A stretch of 64,000 bases of DNA from Streptomyces albogriseolus (GTDB taxonomy: Bacteria; Actinomycetota; Actinomycetes; Streptomycetales; Streptomycetaceae), in NCBI GenBank assembly GCA_014650475.1, contig BMVA01000005.1:342725-406724 (forward strand). The letters are read 5' to 3'. Every line of letters begins with the position of its first letter. The stretch's first letter is position 1. Positions 44,813 through 53,785 of the stretch are shown one piece after another. Position numbers and translations under genes: made by a program. Below the pieces are notes generated by a model, which worked only from the letters and a program-made list of their open reading frames with translations, did no database searches and was not told the DNA's origin.

Positions 44813-45568
44813 ATGACGGACGTGGAGCGGACCGAGGTGCGCGTCCCCACCGAGGACGGGGCGGCGGACGCGTACCTGGCGCGTCCGGCGGACGGCGCGC
44901 CCCGGCCGGCGGTGCTCTGCCTCACCGACGCCTTCGGGGTGCGCCCGACGGTGCGGGAGGCGGCCGACCGCGTGGCGCGGGCCGGGTTCACCGTGCTGGT
45001 GCCGAACCTCTTCCACCGGCGCGGACCGGCCCCGGTGGTCGAGCTGCCCGGCTTCATCGACGCCGAGGCACGCGGCGAGCTGTTCCGCCGGCTCCGTCCG
45101 GCGCTGCGGGAGTTGACGCCTGAGCGGGCGACGGCCGACGCGGGCGCGTACCTGCGGTGGCTCGCCGCGCTGCCGGAGGCGGCGGACGGGCCGGTGGCGC
45201 TGGCCGGCTACTGCATGGGCGCGGGTCTCGCGCTGCGGGCGGCCGGCGCCTTCCCGGACCGGGTGGCGGCGGTGGCCGGGTTCCACGGCGGCCGGCTGGC
45301 GACGGACGACCCCCACAGCCCGCACCTGGCGGCGCCGCGGATCACCGCCGAGGTGTATCTCGGACACGCCGACGGGGACCCCTCGTTGCCGCCGGAGCAG
45401 ATCGAGCGGCTGGAGAAGGCCCTGACGGACGCGGGCGTCCGGCACCGCTGCGAGGTGTACCCGGGGGCGGTGCACGGCTTCACCCAGCCCGACACGGCGT
45501 CGTACGACGAGGCGGCCGACGAGCGCCACTGGGCGGCGCTGCTGGACCTGTTGGACCGCGCCTTCTGA
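44813..45568 (+). CDS. Dienelactone hydrolase family protein
   Basis: 251 residues from the ATG at 44813 (GGGAGG 10 nt upstream; the GTG at 44792 precedes the site). Alpha/beta hydrolase with the dienelactone hydrolase triad: Cys134 in GYCMGAGLALR, Asp in LGHADGDPS and His in GAVHGFTQPD. The opening EDGAADAYLARPADGAPRPA is typical. Family members open lactone rings in aromatic catabolism, but many actinobacterial copies have unknown substrates. It starts 27 nt after the Sua5/YciO stop and may be co-transcribed with it. Confidence 0.9.
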   Translation: MTDVERTEVRVPTEDGAADAYLARPADGAPRPAVLCLTDAFGVRPTVREAADRVARAGFTVLVPNLFHRRGPAPVVELPGFIDAEARGELFRRLRPALRELTPERATADAGAYLRWLAALPEAADGPVALAGYCMGAGLALRAAGAFPDRVAAVAGFHGGRLATDDPHSPHLAAPRITAEVYLGHADGDPSLPPEQIERLEKALTDAGVRHRCEVYPGAVHGFTQPDTASYDEAADERHWAALLDLLDRAF

Positions 45569-45643
45569 GTCGGCACGTCAACTCGGCGTCTCCGCAGCCA
45601 GGTTCACGCGGCCCCGCCCACCGTCCGTACGGGCCACCGTTGT

Positions 45644-45649
45644 TACGGT
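45644..45649 (+). promoter_or_regulatory. -10 element of a probable leaderless transcript (phosphoesterase gene)
   Basis: TACGGT, then six bases, then the GTG at 45656; no ribosome binding site. The hexamer is also the right arm of a small hairpin, CACCGT-TGTT-ACGGTG (45635-45650), which may be an operator. Confidence 0.5.
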
Positions 45650-45655
45650 GCACGC

Positions 45656-47161
45656 GTGTCCGAATCCTCACGCGACACCGCCGAGGGCGCCGGCTGGGGC
45701 GTCTCCGAACGCGGTGAGTACATGCGGCTGGTGCCGCGCCAGGCCGAGAAGATCTCCTGGCTGGACCCGAGGCATCTGTGGGCCGCCCGCAACGGCGTCC
45801 TGGCCTCCTGGCTCGGGGACCCCACCGGGGAGGTCAGAGCGCGCTGGGCGGCCCGGCGGGCGGCGGCCGGGGCGCCCGCCGACCGCGTGATCCGGCGCGA
45901 CGGCCCGGACCGCTTCTCGTTCCTGGTGATCGGCGACACCGGCGAGGGCGGCGAGCCCCAGTACGCGGTCGTGCCCGGCCTGTTGAAGGAAGGCCGGGAC
46001 ACCGCCTTCGCCGTGCTCGCCAGCGACGTCATCTACCCGGTGGGCGGCGCCGACGACTACGGGCCCAAGTTCTTCCGGCCGTACCAGGACTACCAGGCGC
46101 CGGTCTACGCGATACCCGGCAACCACGACTGGTACGAGGACCTGGCCGGCTTCATGCGGGTCTTCTGCGACGAGACCGGGCCGCTGCCGCCCGCCCCCGC
46201 GCCGCGCCCCCTCACCCGCGCCTGGCTGCGGTCCCTGCTGTGGCACCGGCCCCGCCCCGGCGACGGCGAACGTCTCGACGAGGCACGGAAGCTGCGCTCC
46301 TCCCCCGCGCAGCAGGCGGTGCAGCCGGGCCCGTACTGGGCCGTCGACGCCGGGCCGATACGCATCGTCGGCATCGACACCGGACTGCTCGGGACGCTGG
46401 ACGCCGAGCAGGGCGCGTGGCTGCGCGAGGTGTCCCGCGACCCGCGCCCGAAGATCCTGGTGACCGGCTCGCCCCTGTACGTGGACGGCGAGCACCATCC
46501 GTGCCCGATCGAGGGCGGCGGCACCGTCGACGACATCGTCCGCGACCCGGCTCACCGGTACGTGGCCGCGATCGGCGGCGACATCCACAACTACCAGCGC
46601 TACCCGGTGCGTCTGGACGACGGCCGCACCCTGCAGTACGTGGTGGCGGGCGGCGGCGGGGCGTTCACGCACGCCACCCACACCATCCCCCGGGTGGACG
46701 TCGCCGGGGTCACCGAGGCGGACTTCCGCTGCTACCCGCTGCGCGGCGACTCCCTCGCCTTCTACAGCGGGCTGTACGGGCGGCGGACGCGGCTGCGCCG
46801 GTTCTTCTCGCTGACCGAGGCGGAGGCCGCGGCGGTGATCGCCGAGCGCCTGGGCATCGGGCCGACCCGCGCGCCGGGCGCGCCGGTCCGGGTGACCCGC
46901 CGGATGCGGCTGGTCGCGGGGCTGCTCGGCACCGGACGCCGGCCGGACCGGGGGAAGCGGTTCCGGCTGCCGGTGCGCAAGGCGTACCAGTCGCTGTTCT
47001 CGCCCGGTTCGGCCACGTACAGCCCGCCGTTCTTCAAGTCCTTCCTGCGGATCGACGTGACCCCCCAGGCGCTGCGGCTGCGCTGCTTCGCGGCGACCGG
47101 GCAGCGGGCGCAGGAGGTCGCCCCGCCGGTGGAGGACGAGGTGACCGTCCCGCTGACGTGA
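45656..47161 (+). CDS. Metallophosphoesterase, large form
   Basis: 501 residues, GTG start at 45656. Residues about 85-360 hold the calcineurin-like motifs: FLVIGDTGEGGEPQ, ASDVIYPVGGADDYG (metal-binding Asp in place of the usual GD), IPGNHDWYEDL, VTGSPLYVDGEHH and AIGGDIHNYQRY. The C-terminal part (about 370-501) is extra, with a basic patch and RVTRRMRLVAGLLGTGRRPD. No signal peptide or membrane helix. The substrate is unknown. It appears to be a single gene with a leaderless start. Confidence 0.88.
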   Translation: MSESSRDTAEGAGWGVSERGEYMRLVPRQAEKISWLDPRHLWAARNGVLASWLGDPTGEVRARWAARRAAAGAPADRVIRRDGPDRFSFLVIGDTGEGGEPQYAVVPGLLKEGRDTAFAVLASDVIYPVGGADDYGPKFFRPYQDYQAPVYAIPGNHDWYEDLAGFMRVFCDETGPLPPAPAPRPLTRAWLRSLLWHRPRPGDGERLDEARKLRSSPAQQAVQPGPYWAVDAGPIRIVGIDTGLLGTLDAEQGAWLREVSRDPRPKILVTGSPLYVDGEHHPCPIEGGGTVDDIVRDPAHRYVAAIGGDIHNYQRYPVRLDDGRTLQYVVAGGGGAFTHATHTIPRVDVAGVTEADFRCYPLRGDSLAFYSGLYGRRTRLRRFFSLTEAEAAAVIAERLGIGPTRAPGAPVRVTRRMRLVAGLLGTGRRPDRGKRFRLPVRKAYQSLFSPGSATYSPPFFKSFLRIDVTPQALRLRCFAATGQRAQEVAPPVEDEVTVPLT

Positions 47162-47168
47162 GGCGTGC

Positions 47169-48143
47169 CTACCAGCGGCCCGGCGCGGTGCCGGTGAGAG
47201 GCTGCGAGGGCCGGCCGTCGACGCCGACGGGGACGTCCCCTGCGAGCATCACGCGATGCATGATCCGCGGGTGGTCCAGGTGGGCTGTGTCGCCGGGCGC
47301 GAGGTGGATGGTGGCCCGGTTGTCCCAGAACGCCACGGTGCCCGGCTCCCAGCGCAGCCGCACGGTGTACTCGGGCCGGGTGGCCTGCTCCAGCAGCATC
47401 TCCAGGATCGCCCGGCTCTCCGGGCGGGACAGGCCGGTGATCTGCTCGACGTAGTAGCCGTTGACGAACAGGATCCGCTCCCCCGTCTCGGGATGGACGC
47501 GCACCAGCGGGTGCTCGGTGGCGGTCTGGTGGTCCAGCAGATGGCGCAGGTAGGCGTCGTCACCGGGCCGGGGCTGGTAGCCCACGCCCAGCCGGTGCTC
47601 GGCGCGCAGCCGGTCGGCGAACTCCCGTACCGGGGCGGACAGTCCCGAGTAGGCGGCGGCCAGGTTGGCCCAGGTGGTGTCGCCGCCGTAGGGCGGCACG
47701 GTCTCGGCGCGCAGGATGGTCGCGGCGGGCGGGTCGACGCGGGCGCCGTGGTCGCAGTGCCAGCCGCGCAGCAGGGTGTGGCGGCGCCGCCGCAGCCACT
47801 CGTCGTGGTCCATGCCGTAGCGGCCGCCCAGTTCCAGGCGGTCGGCGGTGGTCTCGATCTCGGGGAAGTCCGCCGGGGAGGCGGAGCCCCGGCGGGGCAG
47901 GACGACCGGTGCGCCGAACCGGCGGGCCAGCGCCACATGTCCGGCGTGGTCCAGGCGCTGGCCGCGGAAGAAGACCACCTTCCAGCGCAGCACCGCCGCC
48001 CTGATCGCGGCGACCGTCTCCTCGTCGAGGTCCGCGGCGAGGTCGACGCACGTGATGTCGGCCCCGATGTGCCCGGCCGCGGGGCGCACCTCCAGCTCCC
48101 CCGTGTGCCCCCGGTCCGTCCCGACGCGGCTGTCCGTCGTCAT
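47169..48143 (-). CDS. TauD/TfdA family Fe(II)/2-oxoglutarate dioxygenase
   Basis: 324 residues from the ATG at 48143. The metal triad is His129-x-Asp131 (RGWHCDHGARVDPP) and His280 (RATIHLAPGD), and Arg293/Arg297 (HPRIMHRVM) would bind 2-oxoglutarate. The N-terminal IGADITCVDLAADLDEETVA and VVFFRGQRLDHAGHVALARR are family hallmarks. TauD/TfdA enzymes hydroxylate taurine, sulfate esters, aromatic ethers and others. No sulfonate transporter is nearby, so the substrate is open. It is convergent with the phosphoesterase gene, 7 nt apart. Confidence 0.92.
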   Translation of the reverse strand: MTTDSRVGTDRGHTGELEVRPAAGHIGADITCVDLAADLDEETVAAIRAAVLRWKVVFFRGQRLDHAGHVALARRFGAPVVLPRRGSASPADFPEIETTADRLELGGRYGMDHDEWLRRRRHTLLRGWHCDHGARVDPPAATILRAETVPPYGGDTTWANLAAAYSGLSAPVREFADRLRAEHRLGVGYQPRPGDDAYLRHLLDHQTATEHPLVRVHPETGERILFVNGYYVEQITGLSRPESRAILEMLLEQATRPEYTVRLRWEPGTVAFWDNRATIHLAPGDTAHLDHPRIMHRVMLAGDVPVGVDGRPSQPLTGTAPGRW

Positions 48144-48313
48144 GCGTCCCACTCCGTCGCTCGTACCCGCCGGCCCCGGACGGACCGGCTCCCGGAAAGA
48201 GCGTGGCAGGGGAAACGGCCCCTGGCGACAGGGCGCCGGGCCCGTCCGGTTGATCGACGCCCCCGCGGTGGCCGACGCTGGAGGGGACGACACCGCGACC
48301 GGAGGGCCCTCCC

Positions 48314-49144
48314 GTGACGAGCATCCCGCAGCACACCCTCGACGACGGCACCACGATCCCCGCCCTGGGCCTGGGCACCTGGCCGATGGACGACGCCGAG
48401 GCGGAGCGGGCGGTGACCTCGGCCCTCCACGCCGGGTACCGCCTGATCGACACGGCGGCCAACTACCGCAACGAGACCGGCGTGGGGCGGGCCGTGGCCG
48501 GGGCGGGCGTCCCGCGCGAGGAGATCGTCGTGACGACGAAGCTCCCCGGCCGCCACCACGGCTACGAGGAGACCCTCGCCTCCTTCGAGGAGTCCCGCGC
48601 CCGGCTCGGCCTCGAGTACGTCGACCTGTACCTGATCCACTGGCCGCTCCCCCGCGTCGACCGGTACGTCGACTCCTGGAAGGCCATGGTCAAGCTCCGG
48701 GAGGACGGTCTGGTCCGCTCGATCGGCGTCTCCAACTTCACGCCCGCGCACATCGAACGTCTTGAGAAGGAGACCGGGGTGCTGCCCTCGGTCAACCAGG
48801 TCGAGCTGCACCCGTTCTTCCCCCAGGAGGAGCTGCGCGCCTACCACGCGGACAAGGGCGTGCTCACCGAGAGCTGGAGCCCTCTGGGCCGCGGTTCGCG
48901 GCTGCTGGACGACCTCGCGGTGGCCGCCGTCGCCGACGCGCACGGCGTCACCCCGGCGCAGGCGGTGCTGCGCTGGCACGTCCAGCTCGGCGCGGTGCCG
49001 GTACCGAAGTCGTCGGATCCCCAGCGGCAGCGCGCGAATCTCGACGTGTTCGGGTTCGAACTGGACGACGCCCAGATGCGGACCCTCTCGGACCGGGCGC
49101 ACCGGCGGATCGGCGGTGACCCGGAGGCGCACGAGGAGTTCTGA
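48314..49144 (+). CDS. Aldo/keto reductase
   Basis: 276 residues, GTG start after GGAGGGCCCTCCC. The catalytic tetrad is complete: Asp46, Tyr51, Lys76, His109 (RLIDTAANYRNE, VVTTKLPG, YLIHWPL). The NADPH site is present as PVPKSSDPQRQRANLDVFGF. It looks like the 2,5-diketo-D-gluconate reductase subgroup. It reduces aldehydes or ketones with NADPH; the natural substrate is unknown. It is divergent from the dioxygenase gene and is followed 52 nt later by the LigD-type phosphoesterase gene. Confidence 0.93.
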   Translation: MTSIPQHTLDDGTTIPALGLGTWPMDDAEAERAVTSALHAGYRLIDTAANYRNETGVGRAVAGAGVPREEIVVTTKLPGRHHGYEETLASFEESRARLGLEYVDLYLIHWPLPRVDRYVDSWKAMVKLREDGLVRSIGVSNFTPAHIERLEKETGVLPSVNQVELHPFFPQEELRAYHADKGVLTESWSPLGRGSRLLDDLAVAAVADAHGVTPAQAVLRWHVQLGAVPVPKSSDPQRQRANLDVFGFELDDAQMRTLSDRAHRRIGGDPEAHEEF

Positions 49145-49196
49145 CCGGGTACCCGGGGGCCGCTCGCACGGACGGACCGGCGGAGGGAACGGCGCG

Positions 49197-49802
49197 GTGG
49201 GCGGAGCGGACCGGCTGCGGGACTACCACGGCAAGCGGCACTTCGACCGGACCGCGGAGCCGCGCGGCGGCGGCCGGGAGGCGGAGGACGCCCGGCCGCG
49301 CTTCGTCGTGCAGATCCACGACGCCCGCCGGATGCACTTCGACTTCCGGCTCCAGGTGGGCGACGTGCTGAGGTCGTGGTCGGTGCCGAAGGGCCCGTCC
49401 GCCGACCCGCGGGACAAGCGGCTGGCCGTGCCGACGGAGGACCATCCACTGGAGTACGAGGAGTTCGAGGGCGTCGTCCCGCGCGGCGAGTACGGCGGGG
49501 GCACGGTGATCGTCTGGGACCACGGCACGTACGAGCCGCTGAGCCACGACCGCCGGGGCCGGCCCGTGGACTTCGCCCGCTCGCTGGAGCGCGGGCACGC
49601 CACGTTCCGGCTGCACGGCGCGAAGCTGCGCGGCGCGTACGCCCTCACCCGCTTCCGCGGCGGGGAGGACGGCGAGGAGGCGTGGCTGCTGGTGCGGGCG
49701 GCCACGGGCGGGTCCGGCGGCCGGGGCGCGCCCGATCCCCGCCGGGCCCGCTCCGCCCGTACCGGCCGCACGCTCGCGCAGGTGGCGCGGGAGGACGGCT
49801 GA
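49197..49802 (+). CDS. Stand-alone LigD 3'-phosphoesterase domain protein
   Basis: 201 residues, GTG start at 49197 after GGAGGGAAC. The LigD phosphoesterase signature is plain: RFVVQIHDARRMHFDFRLQV (His41, His47 and Asp49 as metal ligands), WSVPKGPSADPRDKRLAVPT, EDHPLEYEEFEGVVPRGEYG and GTVIVWDHGTYEP. In bacterial end joining this domain trims 3'-phosphates and ribonucleotides from DNA ends. In Pseudomonas and mycobacteria it is fused to LigD. Here it is separate, and the ligase part is about 4 kb downstream. No Ku gene is in the window. Confidence 0.92.
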   Translation: MGGADRLRDYHGKRHFDRTAEPRGGGREAEDARPRFVVQIHDARRMHFDFRLQVGDVLRSWSVPKGPSADPRDKRLAVPTEDHPLEYEEFEGVVPRGEYGGGTVIVWDHGTYEPLSHDRRGRPVDFARSLERGHATFRLHGAKLRGAYALTRFRGGEDGEEAWLLVRAATGGSGGRGAPDPRRARSARTGRTLAQVAREDG

Positions 49803-49827
49803 GCCGCCTCGGGTCCTGAGGGGCGGC
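49803..49827. terminator. Small hairpin between convergent genes
   Basis: GCCGCC pairs with GGCGGC across a region that can also pair TC with GA. It lies immediately after the phosphoesterase stop and before the end of the convergent SpoIIE gene at 49831. Confidence 0.35.
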
Positions 49828-49830
49828 GGG

Positions 49831-52185
49831 TCAGCGGCGCGGGAGGGCCTGTTCCGCCCAGATGGTCTTGCCGCCGTCCGCCTGCCGGCTCCCCCAGCGC
49901 TGGGTGAGCTGCGCGACCAGCAGCAGCCCCCGGCCGCCCTCGTCGAAGGCGTGCGCCCGGCGCAGATGGGGCGAGGTGGAACTGGCGTCGGTCACCTCGC
50001 AGATGAGGGTGCGGTCGCGGATCAGCCGCAGCCGGATCGGGGGCTCCCCGTAGCGGACGGCGTTGGTGACCAGCTCGCTGACCACCAGTTCGGTGACGAA
50101 GGAGATGTCCTCCAGGCCCCAGGCGGACAGCAGGTCGAGCGCCCACTTCCGGACGGCGGCGACCTCCTCGGGGTCGGGTGCCACGTCCCGCGCGGCGACC
50201 TGCCCGGCGCCCAGCGCGCGGGTGCGGGCGAGCAGCAGGGCGACGTCGTCGCCGGGCTCCTCGGGCAGCACGCGCTTCAGCACGACGTCGCACAGGGCGT
50301 CCAGCGACTCCCTGGGCACCGTCAGGGCGCGGCAGAGCTCCTCCGTGGCGTGGTCGATGTCGCGGCCGCGGCCGGCGACCAGCCCGTCGGTGTAGAAGGC
50401 GACGACGCAGCCCTCCGGCAGCCTCAGCTCGGTCGCCTCGAACGGCATGCCGCCGACGCCCAGCGGCGGTCCCGCGTTCAGCGGCACGAGCCGGCAGGTG
50501 CCGTCGGGCAGCAGCAGGGCGGGCGCGGGGTGCCCGGCGGCGGCCACCGTCAGCAGGCGCGAGACGGGGTCGTAGACGGCGTACAGACAGGTGGCGCCGA
50601 GTTCCGGGATGTCGTCGCGGTCGTCGGCGGTGAGGTGGGCGACCAGGTCGTCGAGGTGGGTGAGCAGTTCCTCGGGCGGCAGGTCGACGTCCGCGAGGGT
50701 GCGCACGGCCGTGCAGAGCCGGCCCATGGTGGCCGTGGAGGGGATGCCGTGTCCGACGACGTCCCCCACGACCAGGGCGACGCGGGTGCCGGACAGCGGG
50801 ATGACGTCGAACCAGTCGCCGCCGATGCCCGCGGCGGACGCGGTGGGCAAGTACCGGTGGGCGATCTCGACGGCCGCCTGCCCGGGCCGCACCTTGGGCA
50901 GCAGGCTGTTCTGGAGGGTCATGGCGGTGGCGCGTTCCCGGGCGAAACGGCGGGCGTTGTCCACGCTCACGGCGGCCCGGCCGGCGATCTCCTCGGCCAG
51001 GACGGCGTCGTCCTCGGCGAACTTCTCGGGGCGGAGATTGCGCAGCGCGACCGCGACGCCGAGCCTGGTGCCGCGGGCGAGCAGCGGCACGGCGAGCTCC
51101 GCGTGGATGCGGGAGGCCCGTGCCGCCGCCGTCCGGAGGGACTGCGGCTCGCGCTCGGCCATCCAGTGGTCGAAGCCGTCCTCGCCCGCCCCGGCGAGCA
51201 CGGCTCTGCCCTCGCGCAGCGCCCTGGCGGGCGGCGAGTAGGGCGGGTAGGCGTCGGTGCGGCCGAGGGGGACGACCGTGGCGGGGGCGTCCGGTCCCGC
51301 GGAGGCGTGCGCCACGCGGCGCATCACGATGTCGGGGTCGTCCCGCGGCGGGGGCGCCTCCGCGTCGAGCACCCAGTCGAGCAGGTCGACCGCGGCGAAG
51401 TCGGCGAATTCCGGCACCAGCAGCGCCACGAGCTCCTCGGCGGTGCGGACGGCGTCGAGGGTGGTGCCGAGGGCGGTGGTGGCCTCGTCGATCAGGGCCA
51501 GCCGGCGGCGGGCGCGGTGCTGCTCGGTGCTGTCCAGGCCGGCCAGCGCGGTGCCGATCACCCGGCCGGTGGTGTCGCGCAGCGGCCACATCTCCACGTC
51601 CCAGGCGTGCGGGTCCGGGTCGGCGGCGGCCTGGCTGTAGGTCTCGTCGCGCATCGGGCGGCCGGTCTCGGCGACCGTGCGCATGGTCCGGTCGATGGAG
51701 CGGGTGTGCTCGCTGAGGCCCGCGGCGTCGAGGAAGGAACGGCCGAGCAGGGTCTCCTCGGAGCCGCCCAGCGCCTCGCAGGCGGCGGCGTTGAGCCGGA
51801 CGAGGCGGTGCTCGGCGTCGAACAGGGAGATGGGCAGGGACGACTGTTCGAAGACCTGGCCGGCCGGCGATGTCTCCCGCGCGCCGGCGGGCGCGGCGGT
51901 GATCACGTACCCGGCGGTCTCGTTCCGGGGCCCGTCGAGGGGGCACACCGCGATCCGGAGCGTCAGCGCGTGGCCGTCACGGTGACGCGCCGTGACGGCT
52001 CCCACGGGCAGGGGCGGGCGGCCGGGCGGGATCTCCCCGCTGCCCGGCTCCCCGGCGAGCAGGTCCCGCACGGGACGTCCCACGGCCTCGTCGGCGGCGA
52101 ACCCGGTCAGCCGCCGGGCTCCCTCGCTCCACCCCGTCACGACGCCGCGGGCATCGACGGTGAGCGCGGCGGAGGCGTCGTCCAT
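49831..52185 (-). CDS. SpoIIE phosphatase with PAS, GAF and HATPase domains
   Basis: 784 residues. Order: PAS (about 1-95), PAS (110-225), GAF (230-405), SpoIIE/PP2C phosphatase (430-640; GIGGDWFDVIPLSG, VVGDVVGHGIPST, VAFYTDGLVAGRG, GDDVALLLARTR) and HATPase (660-780; ELVVSELVTNAVRYGEPPIR, DEGGRGLLLVAQLTQRWG). Phosphatase and kinase in one protein can act in opposite directions on an anti-anti-sigma factor. The start lacks a ribosome binding site; GATCCT lies six bases upstream of the ATG, a weaker version of the leaderless pattern. Confidence 0.93.
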   Translation of the reverse strand: MDDASAALTVDARGVVTGWSEGARRLTGFAADEAVGRPVRDLLAGEPGSGEIPPGRPPLPVGAVTARHRDGHALTLRIAVCPLDGPRNETAGYVITAAPAGARETSPAGQVFEQSSLPISLFDAEHRLVRLNAAACEALGGSEETLLGRSFLDAAGLSEHTRSIDRTMRTVAETGRPMRDETYSQAAADPDPHAWDVEMWPLRDTTGRVIGTALAGLDSTEQHRARRRLALIDEATTALGTTLDAVRTAEELVALLVPEFADFAAVDLLDWVLDAEAPPPRDDPDIVMRRVAHASAGPDAPATVVPLGRTDAYPPYSPPARALREGRAVLAGAGEDGFDHWMAEREPQSLRTAAARASRIHAELAVPLLARGTRLGVAVALRNLRPEKFAEDDAVLAEEIAGRAAVSVDNARRFARERATAMTLQNSLLPKVRPGQAAVEIAHRYLPTASAAGIGGDWFDVIPLSGTRVALVVGDVVGHGIPSTATMGRLCTAVRTLADVDLPPEELLTHLDDLVAHLTADDRDDIPELGATCLYAVYDPVSRLLTVAAAGHPAPALLLPDGTCRLVPLNAGPPLGVGGMPFEATELRLPEGCVVAFYTDGLVAGRGRDIDHATEELCRALTVPRESLDALCDVVLKRVLPEEPGDDVALLLARTRALGAGQVAARDVAPDPEEVAAVRKWALDLLSAWGLEDISFVTELVVSELVTNAVRYGEPPIRLRLIRDRTLICEVTDASSTSPHLRRAHAFDEGGRGLLLVAQLTQRWGSRQADGGKTIWAEQALPRR

Positions 52186-52251
52186 TGGTCCAGGATCGAC
52201 CCGCGGCCGTCGCCTCTCAACCGCGGCGGGTGCCCGGGCGCGGGGGCCGCC

Positions 52252-52719
52252 TCAGCCCCGGTGGGCGCGCAGGGCGGCGAGCGCCTTGTCCGCGTGGGCG
52301 TTCATGCGCAGCTCGCTGCGCACGACCTCCAGCACGGTCCGGTCCTGGCCGATGACGAAGGTGGCCCGCTTGGCCGGGGCCACGGAGATGCCCCGCCTGA
52401 CGCCGAACATCTCGCGGATCGCGCCGTCGGCGTCGGACAGCAGCGGCATGCCGAGGGTGTGCCGTCCGGCGAACTCGGCCTGGCGTTCCACGGGGTCCGC
52501 GCTGACGCCGACCGGGCGGGCGCCCACCTCCGCGAACTCGGCGGCGAGGTCGCGGAAGCGGCAGGCCTGCGCGGTGCAGCCGGGGCTCAGGGCGGCGGGG
52601 TAGAAGAACAGCACCACCGGGCCGTCGGCGAGCAGTCCGGACAGCCGGCGGACGGTGCCGGTCTCGTCGACCGCGGCGAAGTCCTCGACCGTGTCGCCCT
52701 TCTCGACGCGCGCGCTCAT
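52252..52719 (-). CDS. Peroxiredoxin, BCP/PrxQ type
   Basis: 155 residues from the ATG at 52719, whose codon overlaps the stop of the DoxX-like gene (ATGA). The peroxidatic cysteine is Cys48 and the resolving one Cys53 (PAALSPGCTAQACRFRD), the C-x4-C spacing of atypical 2-Cys PrxQ/BCP enzymes. The C-terminal half has PLLSDADGAIREMFGVR and KRATFVIGQDRTVLEVV. It reduces peroxides using thioredoxin. Coupling to a DoxX membrane protein suggests a joint role in redox defence. Confidence 0.92.
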   Translation of the reverse strand: MSARVEKGDTVEDFAAVDETGTVRRLSGLLADGPVVLFFYPAALSPGCTAQACRFRDLAAEFAEVGARPVGVSADPVERQAEFAGRHTLGMPLLSDADGAIREMFGVRRGISVAPAKRATFVIGQDRTVLEVVRSELRMNAHADKALAALRAHRG

Positions 52720-53096
52720 GCCGTGCCCTCCGCGCCCTTGGCGACGCCGCGCGCCCACAGCACGAGCGGCACCTGAAGCGGCAGCCGGCCGAAGGCGGCG
52801 GCGCGCTGCGGGGCGGGGCGGTGGCGCCAGTCGACGGCCATCTTCACGTTGGCGGGGAACACCCCGACGAAGAACGCCGCCGCGGCCAGGGCGGCGGCCT
52901 TGCGGGTGCGGGGCAGCGCCACCCCGGCGGCCAGCGCCAGCTCGGCGGCGCCGCTGGCGTACGTCCAGGCGCGGGGCGAGCCGGGCAGGGAGCGCGGGAC
53001 GATGTGGTCGAACTGGCGGGGCGCGGCGAAGTGCGCGGTGCCCGCGGCGGCCAGCAGGCCGGCGAGCAGCAGGGGTGAGCGTGCGGACCGTGACAC
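52716..53096 (-). CDS. DoxX-like small membrane protein
   Basis: 126 residues, GTG start at 53096 after GGAGGAGGAACC. Four hydrophobic segments: PLLLAGLLAAAGTAHFAAPR, then YASGAAELALAAGVALP, AAALAAAAFFVGVFPANVKM and LPLQVPLVLWARG. The AHFAAP and FPANV patterns are typical of the DoxX-like/MauE-related group. Its stop overlaps the start of the peroxiredoxin gene, so the two proteins are made together. The function is unproven; a link to quinone- or thiol-based electron transfer is inferred from the family. Confidence 0.85.
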   Translation of the reverse strand: MSRSARSPLLLAGLLAAAGTAHFAAPRQFDHIVPRSLPGSPRAWTYASGAAELALAAGVALPRTRKAAALAAAAFFVGVFPANVKMAVDWRHRPAPQRAAAFGRLPLQVPLVLWARGVAKGAEGTA

Positions 53097-53167
53097 GGTT
53101 CCTCCTCCGACGACTGCCGCGCACGTTACCGGACGGTAAGGCGGCAGCCGCACGGGAGGGCGGGGGC

Positions 53168-53671
53168 TCAGTCCGCCGGGGACCCGGCGTCCGTCCCGGC
53201 CGCGTGGGCGAGGAAGTCGTCGACCATGCGGTGGAACAGCGTGGCCAGCCGGCCCAGGTCCTCCTCGGACCAGTGGGCGAGGGCGGCCTGCATGCCGCGG
53301 ACCCCGGCCTCGCGGATGCGGGCGATCGCCTCGCGGCCAGCGTCGGTGAGCTCGATGCGCTGGGCGCGGCGGTCGTCCGGGTCGGGGACGCGGATGACGT
53401 GCCCGGACCTCTCCAGATGCTGCACCGTGCGCGTGACGTGCGACGCCTCCACCCCGAGCCGCGCCGCCAGCTCCCCCGGCCGCATCGGCTCGGCGTCGGC
53501 CATCTTGCGCAGCAGCGCCGCCTCGGCCCGGTCCAGCGGTACGCCCGCCGCGGCCGTCAGCCGCTCGTGCTGCCGGGCGCGCGAGCTGAGGTAGGTGATG
53601 CGGTACAGCGCGCGCTCGATCTCGACCACCTCCGGGGAGGCGGAGACGTCGGAAGGCGGGGGCGTGGACAT
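53168..53671 (-). CDS. MarR family transcriptional regulator
   Basis: 167 residues. The winged helix is clear: LRKMADAEPMRPGELAARLG, VEASHVTRTVQHLERSGHVI and RVPDPDDRRAQRIELTDAGR (the wing with DxR). The sensor cysteine of the OhrR type is absent. The gene is probably leaderless: TAAAAT lies six bases upstream of the ATG and there is no ribosome binding site. The 53.68-53.71 kb region between -10 and -35 holds TTACGTAA and TGAG/CTCA symmetry and may be its own operator. Likely targets are the DoxX/peroxiredoxin pair just downstream on the same strand, or the divergent ligase gene. Confidence 0.92.
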   Translation of the reverse strand: MSTPPPSDVSASPEVVEIERALYRITYLSSRARQHERLTAAAGVPLDRAEAALLRKMADAEPMRPGELAARLGVEASHVTRTVQHLERSGHVIRVPDPDDRRAQRIELTDAGREAIARIREAGVRGMQAALAHWSEEDLGRLATLFHRMVDDFLAHAAGTDAGSPAD

Positions 53672-53677
53672 GAGCCC

Positions 53678-53711
53678 ATTTTACCATCTCATTACGTAAC
53701 TCAATCAACTG
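53678..53711 (-). promoter_or_regulatory. Promoter/operator of the MarR gene
   Basis: On the minus strand TAAAAT (53678-53683) is six bases before the ATG. TTGATT or TTGAGT lies 15-19 bases further upstream, with the palindrome TTACGTAA in between. It is the most AT-rich patch in the region. Confidence 0.6.
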
Positions 53712-53721
53712 AGCTGCGGGG

Positions 53722-53760
53722 AACGGAGCGCTCCACTCAGCCCCCGCCGGGCGCTCCGTT
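53722..53760. repeat. 10-bp inverted repeat between the MarR and ligase genes
   Basis: AACGGAGCGC (53722-53731) and GCGCTCCGTT (53751-53760) are exact complements with 19 bases between. The left arm also holds GGAGCGCTCC, ten bases in common with the CebR box core. It is probably a regulatory site for the ligase gene. Confidence 0.5.
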
Positions 53761-53785
53761 CGGGCGAAACAGCGAGGCCGGACGC

